From: Sphingomonas oligophenolica
Lineage (GTDB): Bacteria; Pseudomonadota; Alphaproteobacteria; Sphingomonadales; Sphingomonadaceae
Assembly: GCF_006438955.1 (NCBI RefSeq)
Contig: NZ_RCZK01000003.1
Coordinates: forward strand, 209,349-273,348
Reading direction: 5' to 3'
Length of the DNA: 64,000 nt
Part shown: positions 28,955 to 39,263 of the stretch, piece by piece
Position numbering within the stretch: the stretch's first letter is position 1
Layout: each line of letters starts with the position of its first letter
The notes under the pieces: generated by a model
What the model was told of the DNA's origin: nothing
The model's database searches: none
Seen by the model: only the letters and a program-made list of their open reading frames with translations
Translations under genes and position numbers: made by a program

Positions 28955-29614
28955 ATGACCCGCCTGACCATCGATTTCGTCTCCGACGTCGTCTGCCCGT
29001 GGTGCGTGATCGGGCTGCGCGGGCTCGAGATCGCGCTCGACCGGATCGACGATGTCGAGGCGGATATCCGGCTCCATCCGTTCGAACTCAATCCCGCGAT
29101 GGGGCCTGAGGGGCAGGACATCGGCGAACATATCGCCGAGAAATATGGTGCGACGCCGCAGCAATCGGCGGCCAACCGCGACGCGATCCGGCAGCGCGCG
29201 GCGGAAGTGGGCTTCACGATGAGCGCCGCGCCGGGTGGGCGGATCTACAACAGCTTTGACGCGCACCGGTTGCTCGATTGGGCCGGGGAACAGGGTAAGG
29301 CGCTCGCGTTGAAGCACGCGCTCTTCACCACCTATTTCACCGAGCGGCGCGACATCGGCGATCACGCGGTGCTGGTCGACGCGGCGCAGGTCGCGGGGCT
29401 CGATGCCGACGCGGCGCGGGAAATCCTGTCCAGCGATGCGCATGGCGACCGCGTCCGCGAGGAAGAAGCGCGCTGGCGGCGCGAGGGCGTCACCGCGGTG
29501 CCGACAATCGTGATCGACGACCGCTATATGATCTCGGGCGGGCAGCCCGCCGACGCGTTCGAACGCGCGCTCCGCCAGATCGCCGCCGAGGTCGAAGCGC
29601 GCGCCCCGGCCTGA
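28955..29614 (+). CDS. DsbA family oxidoreductase (FrnE-like)
   Basis: 219 residues from ATG 28955 (GGGAG upstream). Thioredoxin-fold motif DVVCPWCVIG with Cys14 and Cys17, then HPFELNP, YNSFDAHRLLDWAGEQGK and the cis-Pro loop VTAVPTIVIDD. There is no signal peptide, so it is a cytosolic FrnE/2-hydroxychromene isomerase-like DsbA protein, linked to redox stress in other bacteria. Nearness to katG is compatible with that role. Confidence 0.92.
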   Translation: MTRLTIDFVSDVVCPWCVIGLRGLEIALDRIDDVEADIRLHPFELNPAMGPEGQDIGEHIAEKYGATPQQSAANRDAIRQRAAEVGFTMSAAPGGRIYNSFDAHRLLDWAGEQGKALALKHALFTTYFTERRDIGDHAVLVDAAQVAGLDADAAREILSSDAHGDRVREEEARWRREGVTAVPTIVIDDRYMISGGQPADAFERALRQIAAEVEARAPA

Positions 29615-29643
29615 GCGTGATGACATGCGATCGATCAACTCCC

Positions 29644-29713
29644 AACCGTTCGCCCTGAGCTTGTCGAAGGGCGTGAGTCTCACCGTGCTTCGACAGGCTC
29701 AGCACGAACGGGT
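29644..29713. repeat. Family B repeat pair
   Basis: CGTTCGCCCTGAGCTTGTCG and its inverted partner CTTCGACAGGCTCAGCACGA lie about 20 bases apart, between the DsbA and transporter genes. Confidence 0.85.
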
Positions 29714-29805
29714 CGGTGAACGTGTCCGCGCGCTACGATGAGCGCGTAAGGTTGGCGCTTCCCCCGATTGCCGATAAGCCTCCGCGTCAAACGGGGAGGG
29801 GGACG

Positions 29806-31101
29806 ATGAGCGCCACGATCGATGATACCGCGCGGAGGCGCCACGGGCGGCTGTTTTCGATCATCGGCGGGTCGGCGGGCAATCTCGTCGAATGGTATGA
29901 TTTCTACGCCTATGCCGCGTTCGCGATCTATTTCGCGCGGGTGTTCTTCCCCGCGGGCGACCGGACCTCGGCGCTGCTCGGCACCGCGGCGATCTTCGCG
30001 GTCGGGTTCTTCATGCGGCCGCTCGGCGCGTGGATCATGGGCATCTATGGCGATCGGCATGGGCGCAAGGCGGGGCTGACGCTGTCGCTGGTGCTGATGG
30101 CGGGCGGGTCGCTGATGGTCGCGGTCGCGCCGACCCACGCGATGGCAGGGGTAGGGGCGCCCGCGATGCTGCTGGTCGCGCGGATGCTGCAGGGGCTGAG
30201 CGTCGGCGGCGAATATGGGGCCAGCGCGACCTATCTGTCGGAAATGGCGACCGACCGGAACCGGGGTTTCTGGGCGAGTTTTCAATATGTCACGCTGATC
30301 GGGGGCCAGTTGTGCGCGCTGCTCGTCGCGTTGTTGCTGGGTGCGGTGCTCAGCGAAGCGCAGCTCCAGGCGTGGGGGTGGCGGATCCCGTTCGCGCTCG
30401 GCGCGGTGCTCGCGCTCGGCGTCTATCTGATCCGGCGGCGGCTCGACGAGACCGACGCGTTTCGCGCGATGCCCGCGGATCGGCCCGCATCCTCGCTCGG
30501 CAGGCTGTGGCGCGAACACCCGCGCGAATTCCTGCTGGTCGTCGTCATCAGCGCGGGCGGCGGGCTCGGCTTCTATGCGTACACGACGTACATGCAGAAG
30601 TTCCTGGTCAACACCACCGGCTTCGCGCGCGACACCGCGACCCAGATCATGACCGCGGCGCTGGTCGTCTACATGCTCGCGCAGCCCGCGTTCGGCGCGC
30701 TGTCCGACCGGGTCGGGCGCAAGCCGCTGCTGCTGTTCTTCGGGATTGGCGGGATGATCGCGACGATTCCCGCCTTCTCGCTGCTCAGCCATGCCGGCTC
30801 GCCGCTCGTGGCATTCGCGGCGATCGTCGGGCTGCTGATGCTGTTGTCGGGCTACACCGCGATCAGCGGGCTGATCAAGGCGGAGCTGTTCCCCTCGCAC
30901 ATCCGCAATCTGGGGGTGGCATTCCCCTATGCGATCGGCAACGCGCTGTTCGGCGGGACCGCCGAATATGCCGCGCTGTTCGCCAAATCGCGGGGGTATG
31001 AGAGCGGCTTCTACTGGTATGTCGCGGTGATGCTCGCGATCACCAGTTATGCCTTCTGGCGGCTCCCCGAAACCCGGTCGAGTGCGCTGGTCGGGCGCTG
31101 A
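29806..31101 (+). CDS. MFS transporter, metabolite:H+ symporter (MHS) type
   Basis: 431 residues from ATG 29806 (GGGAGGGG upstream). MHS signatures are IGGSAGNLVEWYDFYAYAAF, the loop GIYGDRHGRKAGL, GLSVGGEYGASATYLSEMA and the second-half SDRVGRKPLL. About 12 transmembrane helices are expected. Relatives such as KgtP and ShiA import dicarboxylates or other organic acids with protons; the substrate here is not deducible. It stands alone between a repeat and the amidohydrolase gene. Confidence 0.92.
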   Translation: MSATIDDTARRRHGRLFSIIGGSAGNLVEWYDFYAYAAFAIYFARVFFPAGDRTSALLGTAAIFAVGFFMRPLGAWIMGIYGDRHGRKAGLTLSLVLMAGGSLMVAVAPTHAMAGVGAPAMLLVARMLQGLSVGGEYGASATYLSEMATDRNRGFWASFQYVTLIGGQLCALLVALLLGAVLSEAQLQAWGWRIPFALGAVLALGVYLIRRRLDETDAFRAMPADRPASSLGRLWREHPREFLLVVVISAGGGLGFYAYTTYMQKFLVNTTGFARDTATQIMTAALVVYMLAQPAFGALSDRVGRKPLLLFFGIGGMIATIPAFSLLSHAGSPLVAFAAIVGLLMLLSGYTAISGLIKAELFPSHIRNLGVAFPYAIGNALFGGTAEYAALFAKSRGYESGFYWYVAVMLAITSYAFWRLPETRSSALVGR

Positions 31102-31150
31102 TTTTGCGCCTAGTCTGGCGACATAAAAGATAACGGGGACGGACCAATCG

Positions 31151-34100
31151 ATGCGTAACGACGTGACCGCGGTAATCGCGATGCTGCTGGCTGCCCCCGC
31201 GACCGCGCAGACCGCACCGCCGCAACAGACCGAGAAGCCCGCACAATCGCAGGCTCCCGAAAACCAGGTGCTCAACCCCGATCAGCGCGTCACGGGATCG
31301 TTGCCGCTGCCGACTCCCGCGCCGACGCCGACCCCCGCCGCGGCGAAGAAGCCCGACAAATGGAACGTCGAGGCGCCGCGCGGCCTCACCACGCACACCG
31401 TGCCGATCGCGGTCGACGAGGGGACGTGGATGAACGTCGACGTCGCACGAGACGGGCAGCGAATCGCGTTCGACCTGCTCGGCGACATCTACACGATGCC
31501 GATCGCGGGCGGGACGCCGCGCCGGATCGCAGCTGGGCTGAGCTACGAACACCAGCCGCGCTTTTCCCCCGACGGCAGGCGGATCGCGTTCGTCTCCGAT
31601 CGCGCAGGGGGCGACAATATCTGGATCATGAACGTCGACGGCAGCGACAAGCGCCAGCTGACCAAGGAGGATTTTCGCCTCCTCAACCAGCCGAGCTGGA
31701 GCCCCGACGGGCGGTTTATCGTCGCCAAGAAGCATTTCACGACCGGGCGGTCATTGGGCACCGGCGAGGTGTGGTTATACTCGGTCGCGGGCGGCGGCGG
31801 GGTGCCGCTCGTCAAGAAGCCCGACGAGGTATTCCAGAAAGAACTCGGCGAGCCGATCTACGCCGCCGACGGCAAATCGGTGTTCTTCACCAAGAACGTC
31901 ACCCCCGGCCCAATCTTCGAATATGCGCAGAACAGCTATACCGACCTGTTCGACATCCTGCGCTACGACATGGACACCGGCGAGACGACGACCGCGGTGT
32001 CGGGGGCAGGCGGGTCGGTCCGCCCGACGCCCTCGCCCGACGGCAAGCGGATCGCGTTCGTCCGGCGCGAGGCGGGCCGCTCGAAGCTCTACGTCAAGGA
32101 TATGGCGAGCGGCGAGGAGCGCAAGATCTACGACGCGCTCGACCAGGACGTCCAGGAAACCTGGGCGGTCACCGGGGTCTATCCCAACATGGCGTGGACC
32201 CCCGACAATCGCAGCGTCGTGTTCTGGGCGGGCGGCAAGATCCGCCGCGCGAACGCCGATGGCGCCGAGTCCAGCGTGATCCCGTTTGCGGTCAACGACG
32301 AGCGTGTCGTGATCGATGCGACCCACCCGCAGGTCGCGGTGTCGCCCGACAGCGTCATTACGAAGATGCCGCGCTGGGCGAGCGTGTCGCCCGACGGGCG
32401 CACGGTGGTGTTCGAAACGCTCGGCAAATTGTGGACCAAGCCGGTCGCGGGCGGTGCGCCCAAACGGCTCGTCAGCGGCGACGGCGACGCGTTCGAGATG
32501 TGGCCGAGCTGGTCGCGCGACGGCAGCCGGATCGCGTTTATCGGCTGGACCGATGCGGGGCTGGGGCAGGTCCGCACCGTGGCGGCGGGGGGCGGATCGG
32601 CGAAGGACGTGACCAGCCTCGCCGGGCATTACAGCTTCCCGCGCTTTGCGCCCGACGGCAAGACGATCGTCTTCCAGCGGACCGAGGGCGGCTTCCTCAC
32701 CGCGGCGCGCGGCAGCGAAAATCCCGGCATCTACAAGGTCGCAGCCACTGGCGGTACCGCCGGCCTCGTCATCGCCAAGGGCAGCGAGCCGCAATTCGCG
32801 ACCGCGAGCGACCGCGTGTTCTTCATCGCGACCGAAAAGGGTAAGCGCCAGCTCGTCAGCACCGACATGAGCGGCCAGGCCAAACGCGTCCATGCCTCGG
32901 GCGAGCTCGTCAACGATTACCAGGTGTCGCCCGACGGACGCTTCGTCGCGTTCCGCCAGAATTACGAGGCGTTCGTGATGCCGCTGATGCCCGGCGCGCA
33001 GGAGGTGAGCGTCGAAACCAAGAAGGGGGCGCTCCCCGTGACCCGCGCGAGCGGCGAGGGCGCGGACTTCATCAACTGGTCGAACGGCGGCGACCGATTG
33101 CACTGGTCGCTCGGCCCGACGCTCTACACCGTCGCGACCGACACGCTGTTCCGCGACGCCCCGGTCGCCGACGATGCGCCGAAGTTCGTGCCCCCCGCGA
33201 CCGGGGTGTCGCTGTCGATGGACGTCGCCGCCGACAAGCCGACCGGGACGATCGCGCTGACCGGCGCGCGGATCGTGACGATGTCCGACACGGCAGGCGG
33301 GATCGTCGATGACGGCGTCATCGTCATCCGCGGCGACCGCATCGTCGCGGTCGGCCCGCGCGCGGCGGTGGCGATCCCCGCGGGCGCGAAGACGATCGAT
33401 GTCGCGGGCAAGACGATCATCCCCGGCCTGGTCGACGCGCACGCGCACGGGCCGCAGGGCGAGGACGACCTCGTCCCGCAACAGAATTGGGTATCGCTGC
33501 TCAACCTGGCGATGGGGGCGACGACGATCCACGATCCCTCCGCGCGCGCCGCCGAAATCTTCGTCGCGTCGGAAATGCAGCGCGCGGGCAAGATTGTCGC
33601 GCCCCGCATCTTCTCGACCGGGGAGATCATCTACGGCGCGAAATCGCCCGATGTGTATGCGGAGATCGACAGTTATGAGGACGCGCTCGCCGATGTCCGC
33701 CGCCTCAAGGCGGAGGGCGCGCATAGCGTCAAGAACTACAACCAGCCGCGCCGCGAACAGCGCCAGATGGTCGTCGCTGCCGCGCAGGCGGAGGGGATGG
33801 AGGTCGTGCCCGAGGGCGGATCCTTGTACCAGATGGACATCAGCCTGATCCAGGACGGCAATTCGACGCTCGAACATAATCTGCCGGTCGAGCATTTCTA
33901 CAAGGACGTGGTCGATCTGTGGACGCAGACCAAGACCAACTACACGCCGACGCTCGTCGTGACGTACGGCGGGCTCGCGGGCGATCCGTATTGGCGCCAG
34001 CACATGGACGTGTGGAAGCACCCGATCGTCTCGAAATACGAGCCGCCGGCGATGCTGCTCGCGCAGAACGCACGGCGGACGATGGCGCCCGAGGATGCGT

Positions 34101-34540
34101 TCGTCGACGACGAGAGCGCACGCGAGGCCAAGAAGCTCGCCGACAAGGGCGTCCAGGTGTCGATCGGCGCGCACGGCCAGCAATCGGGGCTGGGCCCGCA
34201 TTGGGAGATGTGGAGTTTCGTGCGTGGTGGCTGGTCGCCGGTCGAGGCGCTGCGGGCGGGGACGATCATGCCCGCGACCTCATTGGGCTATGCCAAGGAC
34301 GTCGGCTCGCTCGAAGTCGGCAAGCTCGCCGATCTGGTCGTGCTCAACGCCGATCCGACCGTCGACATCCGCAATTCGGACAAGATCGAGTCGGTCATGC
34401 TCGGCGGGCGGCTCTATGATTCGGCGACGATGAACGAGGTCGCGACCGGCACCCGCAAGACCGCGCCGTTGTGGTGGCAGCAGGCGGGCAACGGCCTCGG
34501 CGGGATGCCCGCGGTGGAGAGTGCGACCGGCGGGGATTGA
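31151..34540 (+). CDS. TolB-like propeller / amidohydrolase fusion, exported
   Basis: 1129 residues. Signal peptide (MRNDVTAVIAMLLAAPATAQ) and a Pro/Thr-rich stretch (PLPTPAPTPTPAAAKK) are followed by PD40/WD-type propeller repeats from about residue 100 (SPDGRRIAFVSDRAGGDNIW, SPDGKRIAFVRREAG, SRDGSRIAFIGWTD). From about residue 700 an amidohydrolase domain follows (GKTIIPGLVDAHAHG, later IGAHGQQSGLGPHWEMW and VGKLADLVVLNADP). This two-domain architecture is a known family of exported hydrolases, thought to act on peptides or amides; substrate unknown. Confidence 0.92.
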   Translation: MRNDVTAVIAMLLAAPATAQTAPPQQTEKPAQSQAPENQVLNPDQRVTGSLPLPTPAPTPTPAAAKKPDKWNVEAPRGLTTHTVPIAVDEGTWMNVDVARDGQRIAFDLLGDIYTMPIAGGTPRRIAAGLSYEHQPRFSPDGRRIAFVSDRAGGDNIWIMNVDGSDKRQLTKEDFRLLNQPSWSPDGRFIVAKKHFTTGRSLGTGEVWLYSVAGGGGVPLVKKPDEVFQKELGEPIYAADGKSVFFTKNVTPGPIFEYAQNSYTDLFDILRYDMDTGETTTAVSGAGGSVRPTPSPDGKRIAFVRREAGRSKLYVKDMASGEERKIYDALDQDVQETWAVTGVYPNMAWTPDNRSVVFWAGGKIRRANADGAESSVIPFAVNDERVVIDATHPQVAVSPDSVITKMPRWASVSPDGRTVVFETLGKLWTKPVAGGAPKRLVSGDGDAFEMWPSWSRDGSRIAFIGWTDAGLGQVRTVAAGGGSAKDVTSLAGHYSFPRFAPDGKTIVFQRTEGGFLTAARGSENPGIYKVAATGGTAGLVIAKGSEPQFATASDRVFFIATEKGKRQLVSTDMSGQAKRVHASGELVNDYQVSPDGRFVAFRQNYEAFVMPLMPGAQEVSVETKKGALPVTRASGEGADFINWSNGGDRLHWSLGPTLYTVATDTLFRDAPVADDAPKFVPPATGVSLSMDVAADKPTGTIALTGARIVTMSDTAGGIVDDGVIVIRGDRIVAVGPRAAVAIPAGAKTIDVAGKTIIPGLVDAHAHGPQGEDDLVPQQNWVSLLNLAMGATTIHDPSARAAEIFVASEMQRAGKIVAPRIFSTGEIIYGAKSPDVYAEIDSYEDALADVRRLKAEGAHSVKNYNQPRREQRQMVVAAAQAEGMEVVPEGGSLYQMDISLIQDGNSTLEHNLPVEHFYKDVVDLWTQTKTNYTPTLVVTYGGLAGDPYWRQHMDVWKHPIVSKYEPPAMLLAQNARRTMAPEDAFVDDESAREAKKLADKGVQVSIGAHGQQSGLGPHWEMWSFVRGGWSPVEALRAGTIMPATSLGYAKDVGSLEVGKLADLVVLNADPTVDIRNSDKIESVMLGGRLYDSATMNEVATGTRKTAPLWWQQAGNGLGGMPAVESATGGD

Positions 34541-34552
34541 CGCCGTCGTGCG

Positions 34553-35017
34553 CTACGAATCAAACAGCATCACCGCGGCGGGGCGTTTCGCGGCGGGGAT
34601 GGCGCGGCGTTCCTTGACGAAACCGGCGCGCGCATAGGCGCGGCGCGCGCGGTAGTTGCCGATCGCGGGGTCGATCGCGACGATCGGCACGCCGCGGCCG
34701 CGCAGATGCTGCGCGAGCAGCCGGACATAGGCGCTGCCATGCCCCATCCCGATCATCGCGGGATCGCCGATGAAGGTGTCGATCGCGCGGGTGCCGCGGG
34801 GCAGGTGCGCGAACTGCGGCGAAGGCCAGGTATGGACCGCATAATGCTGCGCGAAGGCGAACGGCGTGCCGTGATGCGCGACGATCAGCATCGCCATCGC
34901 GGGTTCGTCGAGATCCTCGGTCAGCAACCCCGCCTCGCGTTCGGGTTCGCCCCACCAGCGCCGCGCGCCGGGCGTGTCGAGCCAGCGCCTGACCATCGGC
35001 AGGTCCGCGCGGATCAT
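34553..35017 (-). CDS. GNAT family acetyltransferase, AAC(6')-like
   Basis: About 154 residues from ATG 35017. Visible features are MIRADLPMVRRWLDTPGARR, RWWGEPEREAGLL, and GHGSAYVRLLAQHL with the acetyl-CoA loop, then NYRARRAYARAGF. The pattern is that of aminoglycoside 6'-N-acetyltransferase-like proteins of the chromosome, many of which have other substrates. The family usually starts with Y-x-F-R before this Met, and those residues (YSFRAM) are encoded just upstream, so the real start may be a rare codon overlapping the rbfA end. Resistance is not claimed. Confidence 0.8.
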   Translation of the reverse strand: MIRADLPMVRRWLDTPGARRWWGEPEREAGLLTEDLDEPAMAMLIVAHHGTPFAFAQHYAVHTWPSPQFAHLPRGTRAIDTFIGDPAMIGMGHGSAYVRLLAQHLRGRGVPIVAIDPAIGNYRARRAYARAGFVKERRAIPAAKRPAAVMLFDS

Positions 35018-35036
35018 CGCGCGGAAGCTGTAGCGG

Positions 35037-35417
35037 TCACCTAAGATCGCGCGCGACCTTGGGATCGCGCAGCAAGCCGTCGATGTGGCTGCCCTCGTCG
35101 AAGCTGTCGTCGGCAAGGAATTTCAGCTTCGCGGCATATTTGTTCTGGACGCGGCCCGCGACCTCGCGCTGGAGGTAGGCGGTGTTGGTCCTGAGCGCCT
35201 TCAGCACCGTCGCCTCGTCCTTGCCGAGCAGCGGCTTCACGAACACCGTGGCGTGGCGCAGATCGGGCGACATCCGCACCTCTGTGACCGAGACCATGTG
35301 TTTCGCGAGCGTTTCGTCATGCACGTCGCCGCGCGCGAGGATTTCGGACAGCACGTGACGCACCTGTTCGCCGACGCGCAGCGTGCGGACCGACTTTTCC
35401 TGGGGTTCCTTGTTCAT
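35037..35417 (-). CDS. rbfA: Ribosome-binding factor A
   Basis: 126 residues from ATG 35417 ([20 protein letters not shown]). RbfA KH-like motifs are [37 protein letters not shown] and [21 protein letters not shown] ([19 protein letters not shown] here). It matures the 16S 5' end of the small subunit, important in the cold. It follows infB as expected, separated by a palindromic repeat. The frame extends upstream through the repeat but that part is not the protein. Confidence 0.95.
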   Translation of the reverse strand: MNKEPQEKSVRTLRVGEQVRHVLSEILARGDVHDETLAKHMVSVTEVRMSPDLRHATVFVKPLLGKDEATVLKALRTNTAYLQREVAGRVQNKYAAKLKFLADDSFDEGSHIDGLLRDPKVARDLR

Positions 35418-35430
35418 TTCATCCTCCAAT

Positions 35431-35577
35431 CCCTCTCCCCCTGTGGGAGAGGGAGGGAGCCGACCCGGAGTCGGCGGAAGGGTGAGGGGGAGTAAGGGGG
35501 TCGCAACGTCCCCCTCACCCTTCCCACTCGCTAACGCGAGCGGACCCCTTCCCTCTCCCACAAGGGGAGAGGGAGAT
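35431..35577. repeat. Family A palindromic repeat (two-hairpin unit)
   Basis: CCCTCTCCCCCTGTGGGAGA and TTCCCTCTCCCACAAGGGGA are inverted end arms. Inside are GGTGAGGGGGAG / TCCCCCTCACC and the small stems CGACCCGGAGTCG and CTCGCTAACGCGAG. It separates infB from rbfA. Confidence 0.85.
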
Positions 35578-35579
35578 TC

Positions 35580-38294
35580 CTACAGCGTGCGTTCGCGCAT
35601 CTCGACTTCGAAGGTTTCGAGATAATCCCCGGCCTTGATGTCGGTGAAGTTCTGCGTGAACGTGACACCGCATTCGAGCCCGGTGCGGACCTCGGCGACA
35701 TCATCCTTGAAGCGACGCAGCGACGCGATTTCGCCCTGGTAGATGATGACATCGTCGCGGGTGATGCGCGCCTTGAGCGCCTTGCGGATGACGCCTTCGG
35801 TGACGAGGATACCCGCCGCCTTGCCGTGCTTGCCCGCGGAGAACACGTCCTTGATCTCGGCGCGGCCGACGACGGTTTCGAACGCTTCGGGGCCGAGTTC
35901 GCCCGCCATCCCGGCGCGGATCTCGTCGATCAGGTCGTAGATGACATCGTAATATTTCAACGCCACCTTGTGCCGATCGGCGATCTCGCGCGCCTTGGCG
36001 TTGGCGCGGACGTTGAAGCCGATGATCGGCGCGCCGCTGGCACCCGCCAGCGTCACGTCGCTCTCGGTGATCCCGCCGACGCCCGAATGAAGCACGCGCG
36101 CGCGGATGAGATCGGTCGAGATCTTGTTGATCGACGCGACGATCGCCTCGACCGTCCCTTGGGTATCCGCCTTGACGACGAGCGGATATTCGATCGCCTG
36201 CTTGTCCTTGAGCGCGGAGAACATCGTCTCCAGGCTGGCGGGCGCGGTCGTGGTGCGCTTTTCGAGCAGCACGCCCTGGCGATATTCGGCGACCTCGCGC
36301 GCACGGCCCTCGTTCTCGACGACCTGCATCGGATCGCCCGCCGACGGCACGCCCGACAGGCCGAGCACCTCGACCGGCATCGACGGACCGGCTTCCTTGA
36401 CCTGGCGACCCTTGTCGTCGACCAGCGCGCGGACCTTGCCGCTTTCGGCGCCGACGACGAACACGTCGCCGACCTTCAGCGTGCCGCGGTTGATCAGGAC
36501 GGTCGCGACCGGGCCACGGCCCTTGTCGAGCTTCGCCTCGATCACGGTGCCTTCGGCGGCGCGATCGGGGTTGGCCTTCAGTTCGAGCAGTTCGGCCTGA
36601 AGCTGGATCTTTTCGATCAGCGTATCGAGCCCGGTTTTCTTGAGCGCCGAGACCTCGACGTCCTGGACGTCGCCGCCCATGCCCTCGACCACGACGTCTT
36701 CGCTGAGCAGGCGTTCGCGGATCTTCTTTGCGTTGGCCTCGTGCTTGTCGATCTTGTTGATCGCGACGATCATCGGGACGCCCGCGGCCTTGGTGTGCGC
36801 GATCGCCTCGATCGTCTGCGGCATCAGCCCGTCGTCGGCGGCGACGACCAGCACGACGATGTCGGTGACGTCGGCACCACGCGCGCGCATCTGCGTGAAC
36901 GCTTCATGCCCAGGCGTATCGAGGAAGGTGACCTGGCTCTTGTCCTTGAGCGTCACCTGATACGCGCCGATGTGCTGAGTGATGCCACCCGCTTCGCCGC
37001 GCACCACGTCGGTGCCGCGCAATGCATCGAGCAGGCTGGTCTTGCCGTGATCGACATGGCCCATGATCGTGACCACCGGCGCCCGCGGCTTGAGCGATTC
37101 GGGCGAATCGTCGGTGGTGTCGAGCACCAGGTCGATGTCGCTGTCGCTGACGCGGACGATATTGTGGCCGAATTCGGTGACCAGCAATTCGGCGGTATCC
37201 TGGTCGATCGTCTGGTTGACGGTAACCGGCATTCCCATCTTGAACAGCGTCTTGACAAGGTCCGCGCCCTTTTCCGCCATGCGGTTGGCGAGTTCCTGGA
37301 CGGTGATCGTGTCGGGGACCTGGACGTCGCGGACCTGTTTGATCTGCGGTTCGCGCGGACCGCCATAGGACCGCTTTTCCTTTTCACGCGCACGCTTCAG
37401 CGCGGCGAGGCTGCGCGAGCGCGCGCCATCGTCGCCGAGCGCGCGGTTGACGGTCAGCTTGCCGCCGCGCCGTTCGTCGCCCTTGCGGTCGCGCGGTTGC
37501 GCCCGGCTGGCAGGCGCGTTGTTGCGCGGGGTCGCGACGCCGCTGGGCAGCGCACGATCCCTGGACCCCGCCGCACCCGCCGCGACGGGTTGCGCCGCGG
37601 GTTCGGGCGCAGGCTTGGGTTGCGGCTTGGGAATATCGGGACGCGCGACCGGCGAGAAGCGGCGCGGCGCGGGCATCGAGGGATCGAGACCGAGGCCTGC
37701 GAGCGGTGCGGGCTCAGGCGCTGGCACTGGCTCGGGGGCAGCCGTTGCCACCGGTTCCGCGGCCTTGCCGACCTCGGGCTCGGGCGTCGCAGCCTTGGGC
37801 GCAACCGATTCGGGCTTGGCGGGCGCGGGGGCGGCAGCGGCAGGCTCTGCCTTGGCGGGCGCCTTGGCGGCTTCCTCCTCGGCGCGCTTGTTCTCGTCGG
37901 CGCGGCGGCGTTCCTCGTCCGCGCTGGCGGCGCGTTCGGCGTCCTGACGACGGCGCGCGTCTTCCTGCGCGTTCATCCGCTGCTCTTCGGCTTCGCGCAA
38001 CAGCTTGGTCTGGCGTTCCTGCGCCGACAGATTGTCGGTGGGCGCGCGCGGCGTCGGCGCGGGCGCGGGGGCCTTGGCCTCGACCGGGGCGGGCGTCGGT
38101 TCGGGCGCGACCTCGGCGGCAGCAGGCGCAGCGTCACCCGGGCGCAGCACGCGGCGACGCTTGGTCTCCACGATCACCGTGTTCGAGCGGCCGTGGCTGA
38201 AGCTCTGCTTCACCTGGCCGGTCTCGACCGTGCGCTTCAGCCCGAGGGGCGCGCGCATGCCAAGCTTCGGCTTCTCGTTGTCGGTCTCGCTCAC
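35580..38294 (-). CDS. infB: Translation initiation factor IF-2
   Basis: 904 residues. A long Ala/Pro/Glu-rich N-terminal region (residues about 45-280) precedes the IF2 N domain ([20 protein letters not shown]) and the GTPase with [25 protein letters not shown] and [11 protein letters not shown]. The C-terminal domains follow. It delivers initiator tRNA to the 30S subunit. The start is a GTG overlapping the ylxR stop (GTGA), so the two are coupled. Confidence 0.97.
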   Translation of the reverse strand: MSETDNEKPKLGMRAPLGLKRTVETGQVKQSFSHGRSNTVIVETKRRRVLRPGDAAPAAAEVAPEPTPAPVEAKAPAPAPTPRAPTDNLSAQERQTKLLREAEEQRMNAQEDARRRQDAERAASADEERRRADENKRAEEEAAKAPAKAEPAAAAPAPAKPESVAPKAATPEPEVGKAAEPVATAAPEPVPAPEPAPLAGLGLDPSMPAPRRFSPVARPDIPKPQPKPAPEPAAQPVAAGAAGSRDRALPSGVATPRNNAPASRAQPRDRKGDERRGGKLTVNRALGDDGARSRSLAALKRAREKEKRSYGGPREPQIKQVRDVQVPDTITVQELANRMAEKGADLVKTLFKMGMPVTVNQTIDQDTAELLVTEFGHNIVRVSDSDIDLVLDTTDDSPESLKPRAPVVTIMGHVDHGKTSLLDALRGTDVVRGEAGGITQHIGAYQVTLKDKSQVTFLDTPGHEAFTQMRARGADVTDIVVLVVAADDGLMPQTIEAIAHTKAAGVPMIVAINKIDKHEANAKKIRERLLSEDVVVEGMGGDVQDVEVSALKKTGLDTLIEKIQLQAELLELKANPDRAAEGTVIEAKLDKGRGPVATVLINRGTLKVGDVFVVGAESGKVRALVDDKGRQVKEAGPSMPVEVLGLSGVPSAGDPMQVVENEGRAREVAEYRQGVLLEKRTTTAPASLETMFSALKDKQAIEYPLVVKADTQGTVEAIVASINKISTDLIRARVLHSGVGGITESDVTLAGASGAPIIGFNVRANAKAREIADRHKVALKYYDVIYDLIDEIRAGMAGELGPEAFETVVGRAEIKDVFSAGKHGKAAGILVTEGVIRKALKARITRDDVIIYQGEIASLRRFKDDVAEVRTGLECGVTFTQNFTDIKAGDYLETFEVEMRERTL

Positions 38295-39052
38295 TCAAGT
38301 TCCTCGTATTCGTCTGTGCCCATGGGGGCCGTGTCGGGGCCGGACGATTCCGGCGCGGATGAACCTCGCGAGGGGGATTCGCGGGGCACGCAGGGCAGGT
38401 CAGGTCCGATAAAATGCAGCCAGCGAGCGAGCGCCTTGCTCACCCGCTCCGCTGCAGCGCGGTCGGTCAGACCGATATGTACCACATTCTCGCGGCCTAG
38501 CGCCAACGACAATATGGGTCGCGGGATCGGCAGTGCCAAGCCCCTGAGGTCGGACCCCTCGCGATCCGACCCGACGCGCCATGCCTGGTCGAGTTTGCGG
38601 TTGCCGTCGACCGCCGCATCGGCGGCGTGATAGAGCGCGGCGAGCTGCCCCGATCGCGCCGCGGCGGCGATCTTGTCCGACCCGGTCAGCAGCGTGCCGC
38701 TTTTCGATTCGAGGCCGAGCCGATCCATCGCGTTGCGGTGGAGCGCGGTCTCGATCAGCGTCGGCAGGTCGTCGGGAATCGTGAAGGGCTCCCCCTTGAA
38801 CGCGCGCGCCAACGCTCCGCGCAAGCGCTTCTTGGCGATTGCGGCTTCGAGTTCGGTGCGGGTCACCCCGATCCACGCGCCGCGCCCGGGGGCCTTGGCG
38901 CGGACGTCGGGCCACACCTGACCGTCGGGCGCGAGCGCGAGCCGCACGAGATGATCGCGCGCCTCGCGGTCGCGGGTCAGGATGCACGAGCGGATGGGGT
39001 CGCCCCCATCGCGGTCGGTTACCGTCAGCGCCTCATCGGTCGGGTGCCGCAT
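38291..39052 (-). CDS. YlxR-type RNA-binding protein (DUF448) fused to an L7Ae-like domain
   Basis: 253 residues from ATG 39052 (GGGAGG upstream). The YlxR part carries DPIRSCILTRDREARDHLVR and PGRGAWIGVTRTELEAAI; the later part (SGTLLTGSDKIAAAARSGQL, ALYHAADAAVDGNRKL) resembles an L7Ae-like fold often joined to YlxR in alphaproteobacteria. The tail is acidic. It lies between nusA and infB as usual, overlaps the tautomerase end by 20 bases and the infB start by 4. Role: RNA binding, possibly in RNase P or transcription control. Confidence 0.9.
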   Translation of the reverse strand: MRHPTDEALTVTDRDGGDPIRSCILTRDREARDHLVRLALAPDGQVWPDVRAKAPGRGAWIGVTRTELEAAIAKKRLRGALARAFKGEPFTIPDDLPTLIETALHRNAMDRLGLESKSGTLLTGSDKIAAAARSGQLAALYHAADAAVDGNRKLDQAWRVGSDREGSDLRGLALPIPRPILSLALGRENVVHIGLTDRAAAERVSKALARWLHFIGPDLPCVPRESPSRGSSAPESSGPDTAPMGTDEYEELE

Positions 39053-39263
39053 GCGCGTCCTCCCGACTTCCCGGCGCATCGCGGTCGGCGATCAGTTGGC
39101 CGCCCGCGGCGTAGTTTTCGGTCGAGACTTCCTCGATCACGATCTGCACCGCCGCCGGATTCTTGCCCAGCCGATCGACGAGCGAGCGCGTGACGTCCGC
39201 GACGACGGCGGCCTTCTGGTCCTTCGTCGCGGACCCCGAGATGCGGATCGAGACGAACGGCAT
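39033..39263 (-). CDS. 4-oxalocrotonate tautomerase-like protein
   Basis: 76 residues beginning MPFVSIRISG, with the family's AVVADVTRSLVDRLGKNPAA and QIVIEEVSTENYAAGG. The catalytic N-terminal Pro2 (after Met removal) is present. Such proteins tautomerise or dehalogenate small keto acids; this substrate is unknown. It is inserted between nusA and ylxR: its ATG shares one base with the nusA stop (TGATG) and its end overlaps ylxR. Cotranslation with the NusA operon is therefore likely. Confidence 0.9.
   Translation of the reverse strand: MPFVSIRISGSATKDQKAAVVADVTRSLVDRLGKNPAAVQIVIEEVSTENYAAGGQLIADRDAPGSREDAHAAPDR

Noticed and set aside
34553..35017. Aminoglycoside resistance gene
   Set aside because: Only distant AAC(6')-like GNAT features; no mobile context and no evidence for the drug as substrate.
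35826..38630. 934-codon plus-strand frame opposite infB
   Set aside because: Shadow of infB; no recognizable domain and no ribosome site.
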